The notes beneath the pieces were generated by a model that ran no database searches, was not told the origin of the DNA, and saw only the letters and a list, made by a program, of their open reading frames with translations. Below are positions 24,894 to 34,000 of a stretch of DNA of 47,217 nt, piece after piece. This DNA is from CAZCVI01 sp964502145. GTDB taxonomy: Bacteria > Acidobacteriota > Aminicenantia > UBA2199. Location: the NCBI GenBank assembly GCA_964502145.1, contig CAZCVI010000060.1:1-47217 (forward strand), written 5' to 3'. Every line of letters begins with the position of its first letter. Positions within the stretch are counted from its first letter, which is position 1. Both the position numbers and the translations under genes were made by a program.

Positions 24894-25247
24894 TCATACA
24901 AATGCTTTAACTTTTTCAACGAGAAGCCCGAAGGTCTCAGGTTCTGAAGCGGCAAGATTAGAGAGAACTTTGCGATTCAACTTGATCTCCGCTTTTTTAA
25001 GCCCGAAAATAAAGCGTGAATAATTCAATCCATATTCCCTGACTGCGGCGTTGATCCTGACATTCCACAGTTTCCGAAAATCTCTTTTCTTACTTTTGCG
25101 ATCCCGGTAAGAATTGGTAAGGGCCTTTTCAACAGCTTCTTTGGCAGTACGGTAATTGGTACTCTTGGCACCAAAAAAGCCTTTGGCCAATTTCATTATT
25201 TTTTTTCTTCTTAGTAATTTTCTATTTCCTCGTGTAACTCTTGGCAT
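24894..25247 (-). CDS. rplT: ribosomal protein L20
   Basis: 117 residues, normal length. It starts MPRVTRGNRKLLRRKKIMKL and contains SYRDRKSKKRDFRKLWNVRI and RKVLSNLAASEPETF, all diagnostic of L20. It binds 23S rRNA early in 50S assembly and often represses its own operon. It is third in the infC-rpmI-rplT cluster. Confidence 0.98.
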   Translation of the reverse strand: MPRVTRGNRKLLRRKKIMKLAKGFFGAKSTNYRTAKEAVEKALTNSYRDRKSKKRDFRKLWNVRINAAVREYGLNYSRFIFGLKKAEIKLNRKVLSNLAASEPETFGLLVEKVKAFV

Positions 25248-25334
25248 TTTTCCTCCAATTAAAACGCAATACTCTTGGTACTTACAATATTATTTTTCAT
25301 GTCGAATCTACTGCAACCGAATTATGATGGTGGT

Positions 25335-25532
25335 TTAATTATAGGGTAGCAGAGCTTTAATCCGTTTGTACTCTGAAGGTACGACTATAGTGGATTTTTT
25401 CAGATTCCGCTTTCTTTTGCGATCTTTTTTTGTCAATATATGGGAACCACCAGCCTTGTGTCTTTTAATTTTTCCACTTCCAGTAAAGCTGAACCGTTTT
25501 TTTGCGCCTCTATGAGTTTTAAGCTTGGGCAT
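25335..25532 (-). CDS. rpmI: ribosomal protein L35
   Basis: 65 residues from the ATG at 25532 (MPKLKTHRGAKKRFSFTG), the conserved L35 start. AGAGGAG, 6 nt ahead, lies within the end of infC and supports it. A longer in-frame version from 25556 is rejected. The middle GKIKRHKAGGSHILTKKDRK is typical. Confidence 0.97.
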   Translation of the reverse strand: MPKLKTHRGAKKRFSFTGSGKIKRHKAGGSHILTKKDRKRKRNLKKSTIVVPSEYKRIKALLPYN

Positions 25533-25533
25533 A

Positions 25534-26073
25534 TTAATCTCCTCTCTTTTTTCCAATTAGAATGTGACAACTCCATCGTTCGGTCTTAGGGGGGGATTCG
25601 ATTTCGGAAATATCCACGAGGATTTTCATGATCCGTTCGGTCATTTCGTTCAACATTTCGGGTCTCCTCTTTTGACGACCTTTTAACCAGATGGTGATTT
25701 TGACTTTGTTTCCTTCGTCAAGAAATTCTTTGATTTTTTTCAATTTTACTTCGACGTCATGTTCGCCGATAACAGGAGTAAATTTAATTTCTTTGATATG
25801 AACTTTTCTTTGCGATTTTTGGGCTTCATGGGCCTTTTTTTGCAGAGAATACAGGAATTTCCCGTAATCCAAAAGCCTGCACACAGGGGGTTCGGCATCG
25901 GGAGAAATGGCTACCAGGTCCAGCTCTTTTTCTTTGGCAATTTCAAGGGCCCTGGTCATGGGAATGATTCCCAATTGTTGCTTATCTTCATCAATTAAGC
26001 GAACTTCGCTGGCATTGATTTCATCATTAATGAGATGAAGTCTTTTTTTGGGCTTTGGTCTTTTAAATTTCAT
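25534..26073 (-). CDS. infC: translation initiation factor IF-3
   Basis: 179 residues from the ATG at 26073 (MKFKRPKPKKRLHLINDEIN). An AAAAGG site 7 nt upstream favours this start over the ATG at 26091. The N-domain (LINDEINASEVRLIDEDKQQ), the linker and the C-domain (KIKFL-type RNA-binding region, GRQKRRPEMLNEM) are complete. IF-3 binds the 30S subunit and checks start codon and initiator tRNA. It overlaps the end of thrS by 11 bp and abuts rpmI. Its own start here is an ordinary ATG, not the rare AUU that E. coli uses for autocontrol. Confidence 0.95.
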   Translation of the reverse strand: MKFKRPKPKKRLHLINDEINASEVRLIDEDKQQLGIIPMTRALEIAKEKELDLVAISPDAEPPVCRLLDYGKFLYSLQKKAHEAQKSQRKVHIKEIKFTPVIGEHDVEVKLKKIKEFLDEGNKVKITIWLKGRQKRRPEMLNEMTERIMKILVDISEIESPPKTERWSCHILIGKKRGD

Positions 26074-27913
26074 AATCAAACCTTTTTTCAAGGATGAGGG
26101 TTTTTACTTTTTCCATGAATTCATCCAGGTTCCGTTTGCCCTGGTCTCCTTTTTTATGGATACGAAAGGATATGGTATTATCCTTTTGCTCTTCGTCACC
26201 GACAATAATACTATAGGGGATTTTTTGAATTTCCGCATCGCGAATTTTTTTCCCGATTCCCTCATTACGTTGTTCCAGTTCAGCTCTGATGCCATTGGCG
26301 ACCAACTGTTTATAAATATTTTTGGCATAGTCATCATTACGCTCGGTAATAGGAATGACGATAACCTGAACAGGTGATAACCACAAGGGGAAAAAACCAC
26401 CGTAATGTTCGATTAAAACTCCAAAAAAGCGTTCCAAAGACCCTAACAGGGCGCGATGAATCATGATGGGTTGACAGATTTTCCCCTGGTCATCTGAATA
26501 TTTGAGATTAAAACGTTTGGGCAGGTTAAAATCAATCTGGATGGTGGTACATTGCCAGGAACGTTTTAATACATCTTTGACTTTTATATCTATTTTAGGG
26601 CCGTAAAAAACACCTTCGCCGGGATCAACTTGGTAGGGAACCCGGCATTTTTCCAGTGAACTTTTCAGGGCGGAGGTGGCCATTTCCCAATCGGATAATT
26701 CACCGACATATTTTTCAGGACGGGTGGACAGGTAGACATCCAAATCGGCAAAACCGAATCCACGTAACATGTTCAGGCTAAAATCTATCAGCTTGGTTAC
26801 TTCCTCATCAAGTTGTTGGGGAGTGCAAAATATGTGCGCATCATCCTGAGTAAAGCCACGTACACGCATCAATCCATGCAGCACACCACTACGTTCGTAC
26901 CGGTAAACAGTGCCCAATTCGGCCCAGCGCACGGGCATTTCCTTGTAACTGCGGTTTCTGGACCTAAAAATCACGATATGGAAGGGGCAGTTCATGGGTT
27001 TTAATTGGTAGCTGGTGTTATCGAATTCAATGGGAGTAAACATATTCTCCCGGTAGAAATCATTGTGACCGCTGGTGTTCCATAAATTAATCTTGGCGAT
27101 GTGGGGGGTGTTGACCAGTTGGTAGTCGTTTTTCAGATGTTCCTGATACCAATACTGCTCAATCTCATGACGGATCATACTGCCCTTGGGGTGCCACAAG
27201 ACCATACCTGCGCCGATATCATTCTCAATGGAGAAGAGTTCGAGTTCTTTACCGAGTTTACGATGATCGCGTTCCTGGGCTTCTTTTAAAAAGGCGAGAT
27301 GCTGCTCCAACAATTCTGGGGTAGGAAAAACAATACCGTAAACACGTTGCATGGAGTGGTTGTTTTCATCACCTTTCCAATAGGCGGCGGCGAGGGAGAG
27401 GAGCTTAAAGTTTTTCAAAAGGGAAACTTTAGGCAGGTGCGGGCCGCGGCACAGATCGACAAAATCTCCCTGCTGATAAACAGATACCTCATTGCCCTCG
27501 ACTTTTTCATTGATGAGTTCCACCTTCAAAAATTGTTTCTTGGCGGTAAAATAGGCAATCGCCTCTTCTTTGCTCCAGATGTGGTGGACAATCTTGAGGT
27601 TCTGCTTGATAAAAAACCTCATCTTCTTGGTAATATTTTCGAGGTCTTCTGGGGTAAAGGGTCGCGGTGAAAGGAAGTCGTAATAGAAACCGCTTTCCAC
27701 GGCAGGACCGACTCCGTATTGAACATCGGGGAACAAATCGGTAACGGCTTGGGCCAGTAAATGGGCGCAAGAGTGTTTGTACACTTCCAGCGCTTCGCTC
27801 GACAGGGAATCGATTTTTTCAACTCCTGACGAGGCTTCAGCCAAGACAGGATCAAAATCTTTTAATTCGCCATCTATTTTCAATAATACTATATCATTTT
27901 TTTCTTTGCTCAT
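26063..27913 (-). CDS. thrS: threonyl-tRNA synthetase with shortened TGS domain
   Basis: 616 residues. The editing domain (H47, H51 in HSCAHLLAQAV; LCRGPHLP) and class II catalytic core (MNCPFHIVIF zinc cysteine, YRYERSGVLHGLMRVRGFTQ motif 2, HRALLGSLERF motif 3) are complete, as is the anticodon-binding domain. Only about 45 residues precede the editing domain, against roughly 70 in E. coli, so the first half of the N-terminal TGS domain is missing. An in-frame stop (TAG) lies directly before the ATG, so the start cannot move upstream. It leads the thrS-infC-rpmI-rplT run, 76 bp after tRNA-Val. Confidence 0.96.
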   Translation of the reverse strand: MSKEKNDIVLLKIDGELKDFDPVLAEASSGVEKIDSLSSEALEVYKHSCAHLLAQAVTDLFPDVQYGVGPAVESGFYYDFLSPRPFTPEDLENITKKMRFFIKQNLKIVHHIWSKEEAIAYFTAKKQFLKVELINEKVEGNEVSVYQQGDFVDLCRGPHLPKVSLLKNFKLLSLAAAYWKGDENNHSMQRVYGIVFPTPELLEQHLAFLKEAQERDHRKLGKELELFSIENDIGAGMVLWHPKGSMIRHEIEQYWYQEHLKNDYQLVNTPHIAKINLWNTSGHNDFYRENMFTPIEFDNTSYQLKPMNCPFHIVIFRSRNRSYKEMPVRWAELGTVYRYERSGVLHGLMRVRGFTQDDAHIFCTPQQLDEEVTKLIDFSLNMLRGFGFADLDVYLSTRPEKYVGELSDWEMATSALKSSLEKCRVPYQVDPGEGVFYGPKIDIKVKDVLKRSWQCTTIQIDFNLPKRFNLKYSDDQGKICQPIMIHRALLGSLERFFGVLIEHYGGFFPLWLSPVQVIVIPITERNDDYAKNIYKQLVANGIRAELEQRNEGIGKKIRDAEIQKIPYSIIVGDEEQKDNTISFRIHKKGDQGKRNLDEFMEKVKTLILEKRFDYEI

Positions 27914-27989
27914 CTATTCGTTTTGGTTATTACCACTCTTGGATTTTAATTATTTAAATAATGCATTATTCCTTGCGATAAAGAAAACA

Positions 27990-28063
27990 TAGGCGCGGGC
28001 GGGCTCGAACCGCCGACTTCTACCATGTCAAGATAGCACTCTAACCAGCTGAGCTACGCGCCT
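27990..28063 (-). tRNA. tRNA-Val (GAC)
   Basis: 74-nt cloverleaf on the minus strand: acceptor AGGCGCG/CGCGCCT, D arm GCTC...GAGC, anticodon stem CTATC/GGTAG with loop TTGACAT (anticodon GAC), T arm GGCGG/CCGCC with TTCGAGC. CCA is not encoded. It lies just upstream of thrS on the same strand. Confidence 0.93.
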
Positions 28064-28112
28064 ATCATAAGAAATGCAAGGTCTCACTTAAAATCTATAA
28101 TAAATAACGATA

Positions 28113-28388
28113 TCAATTAACAATCTCTTTTAACTTTTTGCCAGCAATAAACTTGACGACTCTTTTCTTGGGAATAATGATCTCATCGCCTGTTCGGGGA
28201 TTTCTCCCTTTCTTTTTTTTCTTGATTATCGTTTTAAAGGTACCAAATCCAACCAAGGTCAGTTTTCCGTCTTTTTTCTTTAATTCATTGGAGACAACGT
28301 CAACGAAAGAGTCGATTACTTTCAGGGCATCTACCTTCGTGATGTCCGACTCTTTAACCATTTGCACAGCCAATTCGTTCTTATTCAT
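28113..28388 (-). CDS. hup: HU-family DNA-binding protein
   Basis: 91 residues. It starts MNKNELAVQMVKESDITKVD and carries the GFGTF turn and the DNA-binding arm with GRNPRTGDEIIIP and VVKFIAGKKLKE. It binds and bends DNA without strong sequence preference. A strong AAAGGAGG site and a promoter at 28413-28441 precede it. Confidence 0.96.
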   Translation of the reverse strand: MNKNELAVQMVKESDITKVDALKVIDSFVDVVSNELKKKDGKLTLVGFGTFKTIIKKKKKGRNPRTGDEIIIPKKRVVKFIAGKKLKEIVN

Positions 28389-28412
28389 ATTAAAACCTCC
28401 TTTGTATATAAT

Positions 28413-28441
28413 AATTTACCTTAAATTGGACGTAAAGTCAA
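28413..28441 (-). promoter_or_regulatory. promoter of the HU gene
   Basis: TTGACT (28436-28441), 17 bp, TAAATT (28413-28418) on the minus strand, 25 bp before the ATG. Confidence 0.6.
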
Positions 28442-28579
28442 TACTATTCTTAAAAATTCCATCATTAGATATCATTATTTTTAAGAAATACGGTTTTGAC
28501 AGGACCGGGGAGATTGGCAAGAGACTTGTGTCCATTGGCAGGTAGGCAAGGTTAGGCAAAAAAAGTATCCTGGGAGGGG

Positions 28580-29170
28580 TCACTTCAATTTCCGTTTGAC
28601 GTCGATCATGATCAATTTGGAAATTCCTTTTAGAGTTTCCACGACGCCGTCCCCTTTGAGAGCCATGGCTTCAATGACGGGTTCTTCTTTTTTCCGCAAT
28701 GCACCTATCAATTCATTGGCAGGAGTGATATTGGGCAGGTCGCGTTTATTGAGTTGCAAGATATAGGGCATGGATTCAAAGTCGATATTATAATCCTTGA
28801 GATTCTCGAGCATATCGGACAAGCTCTCGAAATTGGCTTCGAAGCGTTCGCGTTGGGAGTCAGCGACAAAAACAATACCGTCCACACCTTTCATGATCAA
28901 TTTCCTGGAACTACTGTAATATATCTGACCTGGAACTGTATACAGATGAAACTTGACTTTGTATCCTTTCACAGTGCCAAGATCCAGGGGGAAAAAGTCG
29001 AAAAAGAGGGTTCGCTCTGTTTCTGTGGCGAGGCTCACCAACTTGCCCTTGTTGTCCTTTTTAACTTTTTCGTAAATGGTTTTGATGTTGGTGGTTTTAC
29101 CGCTCAGACCCGGACCATAATAGACAATTTTAAAATTAATTTCCCTGGTTGAATAGTTTAAGAAAGACAA
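28580..29170 (-). CDS. mglA: MglA-like small GTPase
   Basis: 196 residues of the bacterial Ras-like MglA family. G1 is GPGLSGKTT (19-27), followed by a switch region with LATETERTLFFDFFPLDLG, the G3 variant TVPGQ and G4 NKRD. In Myxococcus, MglA-GTP marks the leading pole and directs pilus or gliding machinery. It lies 2 bp downstream of a roadblock protein, its usual partner. With the pil operon in the same window, a polarity or twitching role is a fair inference. Confidence 0.93.
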   Translation of the reverse strand: MSFLNYSTREINFKIVYYGPGLSGKTTNIKTIYEKVKKDNKGKLVSLATETERTLFFDFFPLDLGTVKGYKVKFHLYTVPGQIYYSSSRKLIMKGVDGIVFVADSQRERFEANFESLSDMLENLKDYNIDFESMPYILQLNKRDLPNITPANELIGALRKKEEPVIEAMALKGDGVVETLKGISKLIMIDVKRKLK

Positions 29171-29172
29171 TT

Positions 29173-29661
29173 TTAATCTCCAAAAATTTCATCGATATCT
29201 TCATCAGACACCCCTTCAAAAGGGGAGACTCCATCTTCGATAGCGCTGGATTGCAGTTTTTCATTAATAGTTACAAAAACTTTTTCCAAATCCTGGGTGG
29301 CGCTTTTCACACGGAACCTGATAATCCCGAGGTTTGAGCTGTTGTCAAAAATCACGATTAACATGGTTCGGTCATTGATCAGCGAGATATGAAGATTTTT
29401 ATCCGAGGATTCGGTCAAAATGGTGGTAAATTTTTGAACCTGGAGCATTTGTCCGATGCCATTGACTGCGGCCATGCTTCCGGCAATGAGGGAGGATATG
29501 GAATTGAGGTGCGAATCCTCCATTTCGCCGGTAGAAGCAATGCAATGGCCTTCGGAATCGGTTATAAAAACAATCTCCGCCCGGGTATTGTTCTTCAAGT
29601 TTTTTAAGACTTCCTTGATCAACACATACTCTTCGTTATAAATAATAAAGTTTTCTTGCAT
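29173..29661 (-). CDS. roadblock/LC7 protein (MglB-like)
   Basis: 162 residues. The central part (RAEIVFITDSEGHCIASTGE, then SLIAGSMAAVNGIGQML) is a roadblock/LC7 domain, the fold of the MglB GTPase-activating proteins. An acidic C-terminal tail follows (GVSPFEGVSDEDIDEIFGD). It probably regulates the GTPase encoded 2 bp downstream. It begins 1 bp after the stop of the oxidoreductase beta gene, so it is co-transcribed with metabolic genes. Confidence 0.85.
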   Translation of the reverse strand: MQENFIIYNEEYVLIKEVLKNLKNNTRAEIVFITDSEGHCIASTGEMEDSHLNSISSLIAGSMAAVNGIGQMLQVQKFTTILTESSDKNLHISLINDRTMLIVIFDNSSNLGIIRFRVKSATQDLEKVFVTINEKLQSSAIEDGVSPFEGVSDEDIDEIFGD

Positions 29662-29662
29662 C

Positions 29663-30610
29663 TTAGTTATCTCTTATTTTTGCGTCATATTCGGAAGAAA
29701 GCAATAATTCCCATTCTTTATCGACTTCTTCCTGGATTTTGTCTACAATCCACTTATTTTCCTGGGTCAAGAGATGTTGAAAGCGGAATTGTGATTTGAG
29801 CCACTCCGTCACGGGGAGTTTTTGTTTGGGTTTATAGTTAACGGTTACTTTTTCGCCATTTTTAATCTCAAAAATAGGCCAGACACAGGTATCTGCGGCG
29901 AGTTTTGTCAATTGGATGGATTGCTGGGAGGGGGATTTCCATTGCTCGGGGCAGGGGGTTAAGACATTCAAATAAGCGGGGCCTGAAAGGTCAAAGGCGC
30001 GTTCTGCCTTTTTATATAAATCTTGCCAAATCCACGGAGCGGATTGGGCCACATAAGGAATTTTATGGGCGGCAATAATGCGCACGATATTTTTATTGAA
30101 TCGTAGTTTTCCGGGTAAAACACCGGCAACTGGGGTGCTGGTGGTGAAGGCACCCATGGGAGTGGCAGAGGAAGCTTGCCCGCCGGTCGAGGCGCACAAT
30201 TGATTGTCGTAACAGAGATAGACAAAATCGTCGCGTCTTTCAAGGGCACCGGAAAGAGCACCGAAACCGATGTCATAGGTGGCGCCGTCGCCGCCAATAA
30301 CGAGAAATTTTCGTTCCTGCTGGACGGGCCATTTGCCTTGTTTTTTTAAGGAACGATACGTGGCGGCTATGCCGGACATGGTGGAAGTAGCGTTTTCCAG
30401 GGCGCTGTGAATCCAGTTGACTTTCCAGGAGGAGTAGGGATAATGGGTGGAGGCCATTTGCAAACAACCGGTGGCATTGGCTATAACGATTGGATAATTG
30501 GTGGCACGTAACACTATTTTCAAGACGGAGGGAATGCCACAACCGGGACACAGGGTATGCCCGGCAGTAAATACATCCTCTTTTTGTGCCAACTCTTTTA
30601 ATGTCGCCAT
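29663..30610 (-). CDS. porB: pyruvate/2-oxoacid:ferredoxin oxidoreductase, beta subunit
   Basis: 315 residues. The TPP-binding subunit, with iron-sulfur cysteines at GHTLCPGCGIP, the TPP motif GGDGATYDIGFGALSGALER and CYDNQLCASTGGQASSATPMG, which matches PorB-type subunits. With alpha, gamma and delta it converts a 2-oxoacid plus CoA to acyl-CoA and CO2, reducing ferredoxin. Sequence alone favours pyruvate as substrate but does not prove it. Confidence 0.92.
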   Translation of the reverse strand: MATLKELAQKEDVFTAGHTLCPGCGIPSVLKIVLRATNYPIVIANATGCLQMASTHYPYSSWKVNWIHSALENATSTMSGIAATYRSLKKQGKWPVQQERKFLVIGGDGATYDIGFGALSGALERRDDFVYLCYDNQLCASTGGQASSATPMGAFTTSTPVAGVLPGKLRFNKNIVRIIAAHKIPYVAQSAPWIWQDLYKKAERAFDLSGPAYLNVLTPCPEQWKSPSQQSIQLTKLAADTCVWPIFEIKNGEKVTVNYKPKQKLPVTEWLKSQFRFQHLLTQENKWIVDKIQEEVDKEWELLLSSEYDAKIRDN

Positions 30611-30657
30611 ATGATCATGTATCCAGATTTTCCTGATTTTTCAATTTTTTTTCCATA

Positions 30658-31860
30658 TTACTGCCTGATATTCACAAAAACAACATCACTGGTGGTTGGG
30701 TGAAGCTCACTAGTCACTTCGACTCTTTGGGATTTTTCTTTAATGTCGGTAAAGATTTTTTCAATATCTTCGACACCGATATCGCGGCCACCGAGTCCAT
30801 ATATATATGGAAATATACGGGGGTTAGGTTGTGTTTCATAGAGGGCGGAGCGAATCTCGTTAAAGAGGGGTCCGCCGAGTCCGCCAGGGGCAAATGATCT
30901 GTCGAGCACGGCGATAGCTTGGAGGTGGGCGAGACATTCGGCAAGTTCTTGGTAAGGAAATGGGCGGAAGACACGTAATTTCAAGAGCCCGACCTTTTCG
31001 CCGCGTTCGCGCATGCGGTCAATAGATTCTTTGATAGTTCCGGCGGTGGAACCGAGGACGACGATGGCGGCTTCGGCATCGTCGAGGCGATAGGATTCAA
31101 AATAACCGTAATAGCGGCCAAACCGATCTCCGTATTCCTTGCCTATCTCTTTGATGGCTTGCCTGGCACTCTCAAAACCGTTGAGCTGGTTTACTTTTTG
31201 CTCGAAATAGTATTCGGACAAAACCATGGAACCGATGGTGATGGGTTGCTCATTATCCAAGAGGGAATAGTGGGGTTCAAATTTTCCGACGAATTGACTG
31301 ATTTCGCTGGCATCTTCGATAGTTATATTTTCCGAGGAATGGGAAGTGATAAAACCATCGATGGCCACCCAAACGGGAGTTCTGACGGTGGCGGATTCAG
31401 CAAGTTTATAGGCTTGGATGAGGTTATCGTAGGCTTCCTGGGGATTTTCAGAGTATAATTGAATCCAGCCGTTATCACGTTGGGTAATGGTGTCGGAGTG
31501 GTCGGCGTGAATATTACCGGGTGCGGACATGGCGCGGTTAACGACTGCGGCGACAATAGGGAGGCGGAGGGAGGAGGCGATGAGGAGCATTTCGTTCATG
31601 GAAGCGAGGCTTTGGGAAGAAGTGGCGGTAAAAATACGACCACCAGCGGCTGAGGCACCGATACATCCACTAATGGCACTAACGCCGGATTCGGTCTGGA
31701 CATACTCGGCATCCAACTGGCCTTGGGCGATAAAACTGACCAATTGATCGATCAAGGGAGAGGAAGGTATGATGGGATAAGCGAAAACAACATCGGGGTG
31801 AACTTGTTTTAACGCCTCTGCCATGGCGGCATTCCCATTCATAACTGTCATTTGACTCAT
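30658..31860 (-). CDS. porA: pyruvate/2-oxoacid:ferredoxin oxidoreductase, alpha subunit
   Basis: 400 residues. The pyrimidine-binding subunit, with VVFAYPIIPSSPLIDQL (AYPITPQTP in most relatives), the catalytic glutamate region YVQTESGVSAISGCIGASAA and NIHADHSDTITQRDNGWIQL, typical of PorA. The C-terminal domain (VGLLKLRVFRPFP, LDRSFAPGGLGGPLF) is complete. It is third in the gamma-delta-alpha-beta cluster. Confidence 0.93.
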   Translation of the reverse strand: MSQMTVMNGNAAMAEALKQVHPDVVFAYPIIPSSPLIDQLVSFIAQGQLDAEYVQTESGVSAISGCIGASAAGGRIFTATSSQSLASMNEMLLIASSLRLPIVAAVVNRAMSAPGNIHADHSDTITQRDNGWIQLYSENPQEAYDNLIQAYKLAESATVRTPVWVAIDGFITSHSSENITIEDASEISQFVGKFEPHYSLLDNEQPITIGSMVLSEYYFEQKVNQLNGFESARQAIKEIGKEYGDRFGRYYGYFESYRLDDAEAAIVVLGSTAGTIKESIDRMRERGEKVGLLKLRVFRPFPYQELAECLAHLQAIAVLDRSFAPGGLGGPLFNEIRSALYETQPNPRIFPYIYGLGGRDIGVEDIEKIFTDIKEKSQRVEVTSELHPTTSDVVFVNIRQ

Positions 31861-31892
31861 TGTTTTTTTTAGCCTTAGCTTATCCTCATTTT

Positions 31893-32237
31893 TTACAACT
31901 CAAACACTTCGGGTACCATGGACAGGGGTTTAGACTCCTGTTTAACGGGACACTCGTTCACACAAATACCACAACCCTTGCAATAATCATAATTAATACC
32001 GTTTATTTTCTCATTCTCAACTATTATAGCATTATCAGGGCAAAAAACCCAGCATAAAAAACAATTAATACAGGTTTCTTCATTGAAGAGGGGTTTTTGA
32101 CCGTGGCGGAAGCACGCGGTAAAATTTTTAAGGGCATTGCCACCATCGGTGTTGATACCGCCTGCACTCAATTGATGCCACGCTTTAAGTTCCATTATTT
32201 TACGACCACTGGGAAATAATACGTCATAATACTCCAC
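31893..32237 (-). CDS. porD: 2-oxoacid:ferredoxin oxidoreductase, delta (2[4Fe-4S]) subunit
   Basis: 114 residues. Two ferredoxin-type cluster motifs, CINCFLCWVFCP and CKGCGICVNECP, pass electrons from the TPP site to ferredoxin. The first motif has hydrophobic residues between cysteines but keeps all four. An N-terminal arm of about 50 residues is usual for PorD. It lies between the gamma and alpha genes. Confidence 0.93.
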   Translation of the reverse strand: MEYYDVLFPSGRKIMELKAWHQLSAGGINTDGGNALKNFTACFRHGQKPLFNEETCINCFLCWVFCPDNAIIVENEKINGINYDYCKGCGICVNECPVKQESKPLSMVPEVFEL

Positions 32238-32318
32238 AAAATGCGATTTGAATCTTTTTTTATTTATTATTTAATGATAACAGTAAATTGTAAATTGAAA
32301 ATGGTGAAATGTCAATGT

Positions 32319-32909
32319 TTAGCTATCAGTTTTTAATTCCTTGACTTCAAGAAGTGCCCGTTGGAGGGTATTGAGGTTGGCAAGAACGCGTTCGGGGTAA
32401 TCGGCCCAGCGGGCGAAAAGGGATTGTTCAAGTTTTTCTCTGAAGTCCTCGAATTTGATCCAATCAATGCATTGGATAAGAACAGCCATCATAGGAATAT
32501 TGGGTATGGGCGCCCCTATTTCTTCCAAAGCGATGAGATTGGCATCAATGGTATAGATGGAACGGAAGGGAACGGAGAATTTTTCTTTGACCCATTGGGG
32601 GCTGTAAGAGGTATTAATAATATAAATGGCCTCCTGGCTGGTATTTTTTCCAATCTGGCTGTTTAGGATGAAGGCAGGGTCCATAAGGGCGACGATATCG
32701 GCGTTCTTGATGGTGGAATGGTTCTTTATGGGTTTGGTGGACAATCGGTTATAGGCTTTTAAGCAGTGGGGTTGTATTTGAGCATCGAAATGGGGGAAAG
32801 CCTGGACATATTTTCCAGCGCGGGCGAGAACTTCGGCGAGAACGGTTGCAGCGGTCACAACGCCCTGACCTGCCCGGCCTATCCATTTGATTTCAAGGTA
32901 ATTATCCAT
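32319..32909 (-). CDS. porG: 2-oxoacid:ferredoxin oxidoreductase, gamma subunit
   Basis: 196 residues. The start EIKWIGRAGQGVVTAATVLA is the family signature. Later SPQWVKEKF and a segment GAPIPNIPMMAVLIQ are typical. It binds near the active site and completes the four-subunit enzyme. The order gamma-delta-alpha-beta is the same as in Thermotoga and archaeal enzymes. Confidence 0.93.
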   Translation of the reverse strand: MDNYLEIKWIGRAGQGVVTAATVLAEVLARAGKYVQAFPHFDAQIQPHCLKAYNRLSTKPIKNHSTIKNADIVALMDPAFILNSQIGKNTSQEAIYIINTSYSPQWVKEKFSVPFRSIYTIDANLIALEEIGAPIPNIPMMAVLIQCIDWIKFEDFREKLEQSLFARWADYPERVLANLNTLQRALLEVKELKTDS

Positions 32910-32980
32910 GGTCGACCTCCTATTGACGGGTACGACAACGCGATTTAATGCTATGTATTTTCTGATGATTAAAAAATAAT

Positions 32981-33586
32981 TTACAATTCAATTCGACCTT
33001 CCATGGCTTTGGCAATGGTGACGGAATCAACGTAATCAATATCCGCGCCGATGGGAATCCCGAGTGCCAACCTGGAAATTTTGATATGGGGATGGTATTT
33101 CTTAATGATATCGGATATATAATGGGCGGTGGCATTACCCTCGGTAGTGGGGCTGGTGGCGAGGATTACTTCCTGAACCTGGCCCTCTTGGAGTCGCTTC
33201 AGCAATCCTGAAATCCTCAATTCATCGGGCCCAACACCACGGATTGGGGATAAATTACCATGCAAAACATGATACATGGCGCTGTATAAATTGGTTCTTT
33301 CAATGGAATAAATATTAAAAGGTTCTTCGACAATACAAATTTTTTCTTTATCCCGGTCTGTACTGGTGCATATTTCACAGGGATCGATGGTGGTGATATT
33401 ATTGCAGATGGAACAAAAGAAGGTTTGATTTTTGGCTTCGATAATGGCATTGGCGAGTGCCAACGCGGTTTGGGGATCGGACTTGAGAAGGTAGAATCCG
33501 ATTCGTTGGGCAGACTTCCTGCCAATACCGGGACATTTTTTCAACTCCTCGATGAGTTTTCGTACGGGCGATGTAAATTCAAACAT
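32981..33586 (-). CDS. recR: recombination protein RecR
   Basis: 201 residues. Helix-hairpin-helix KCPGIGRKSAQRIGFYLL, four-cysteine zinc finger CSICNNITTIDPCEICTS and Toprim domain (ICIVEEPFNIYSIERT, ILATSPTTEGNATAHYI) are in family order. It loads RecA on gapped DNA together with RecO and, where present, RecF. It is part of the common dnaX-ybaB-recR cluster. Confidence 0.97.
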   Translation of the reverse strand: MFEFTSPVRKLIEELKKCPGIGRKSAQRIGFYLLKSDPQTALALANAIIEAKNQTFFCSICNNITTIDPCEICTSTDRDKEKICIVEEPFNIYSIERTNLYSAMYHVLHGNLSPIRGVGPDELRISGLLKRLQEGQVQEVILATSPTTEGNATAHYISDIIKKYHPHIKISRLALGIPIGADIDYVDSVTIAKAMEGRIEL

Positions 33587-33637
33587 CGGGTCACATTAAA
33601 AATCTCAAAGGGCTATGGGAATAAGCTTACAAGGGGC

Positions 33638-33967
33638 TTATAAACCGGGAATAGAAAAACCAGCGGGCATACCGGGGATTCCACCGGGAAATCCACCCAT
33701 ACTATCTTTTAATTGTTCATCGACTTTGAGGAGTGCGTCATTGACGGCAGCGACGACGAGGTCTTGGAGCATTTCGATATCCTCGGGATCGACTACCTCG
33801 GCGGCTATCTCGCAACTGGTCACATTTTTGTGCCCATTCATGGACACTTTAACCATGCCACCACCGGCATTCCCTTCGACATCAATGGAATCCATCTTGT
33901 TTTCCATTTTCTTGGACATGTCCTGGGCCATTTTCATTATTTGATTCATATTGGGCATTTTAGGCAT
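33638..33967 (-). CDS. YbaB/EbfC nucleoid-associated protein
   Basis: 109 residues of the YbaB/EbfC family: MNQIMKMAQDMSKKMENKM, GGGMVKVSMNGHKNV and DLVVAAVNDALLKVDE. It forms dimers that bind DNA. The C-terminal tail is rich in glycine and proline (GGFPGGIPGMPAGFSIPGL). It sits between dnaX and recR, its conserved position. Confidence 0.95.
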   Translation of the reverse strand: MPKMPNMNQIMKMAQDMSKKMENKMDSIDVEGNAGGGMVKVSMNGHKNVTSCEIAAEVVDPEDIEMLQDLVVAAVNDALLKVDEQLKDSMGGFPGGIPGMPAGFSIPGL

Positions 33968-34000
33968 TTCATTCTCCTAAAACATGGAACATCTATGATG

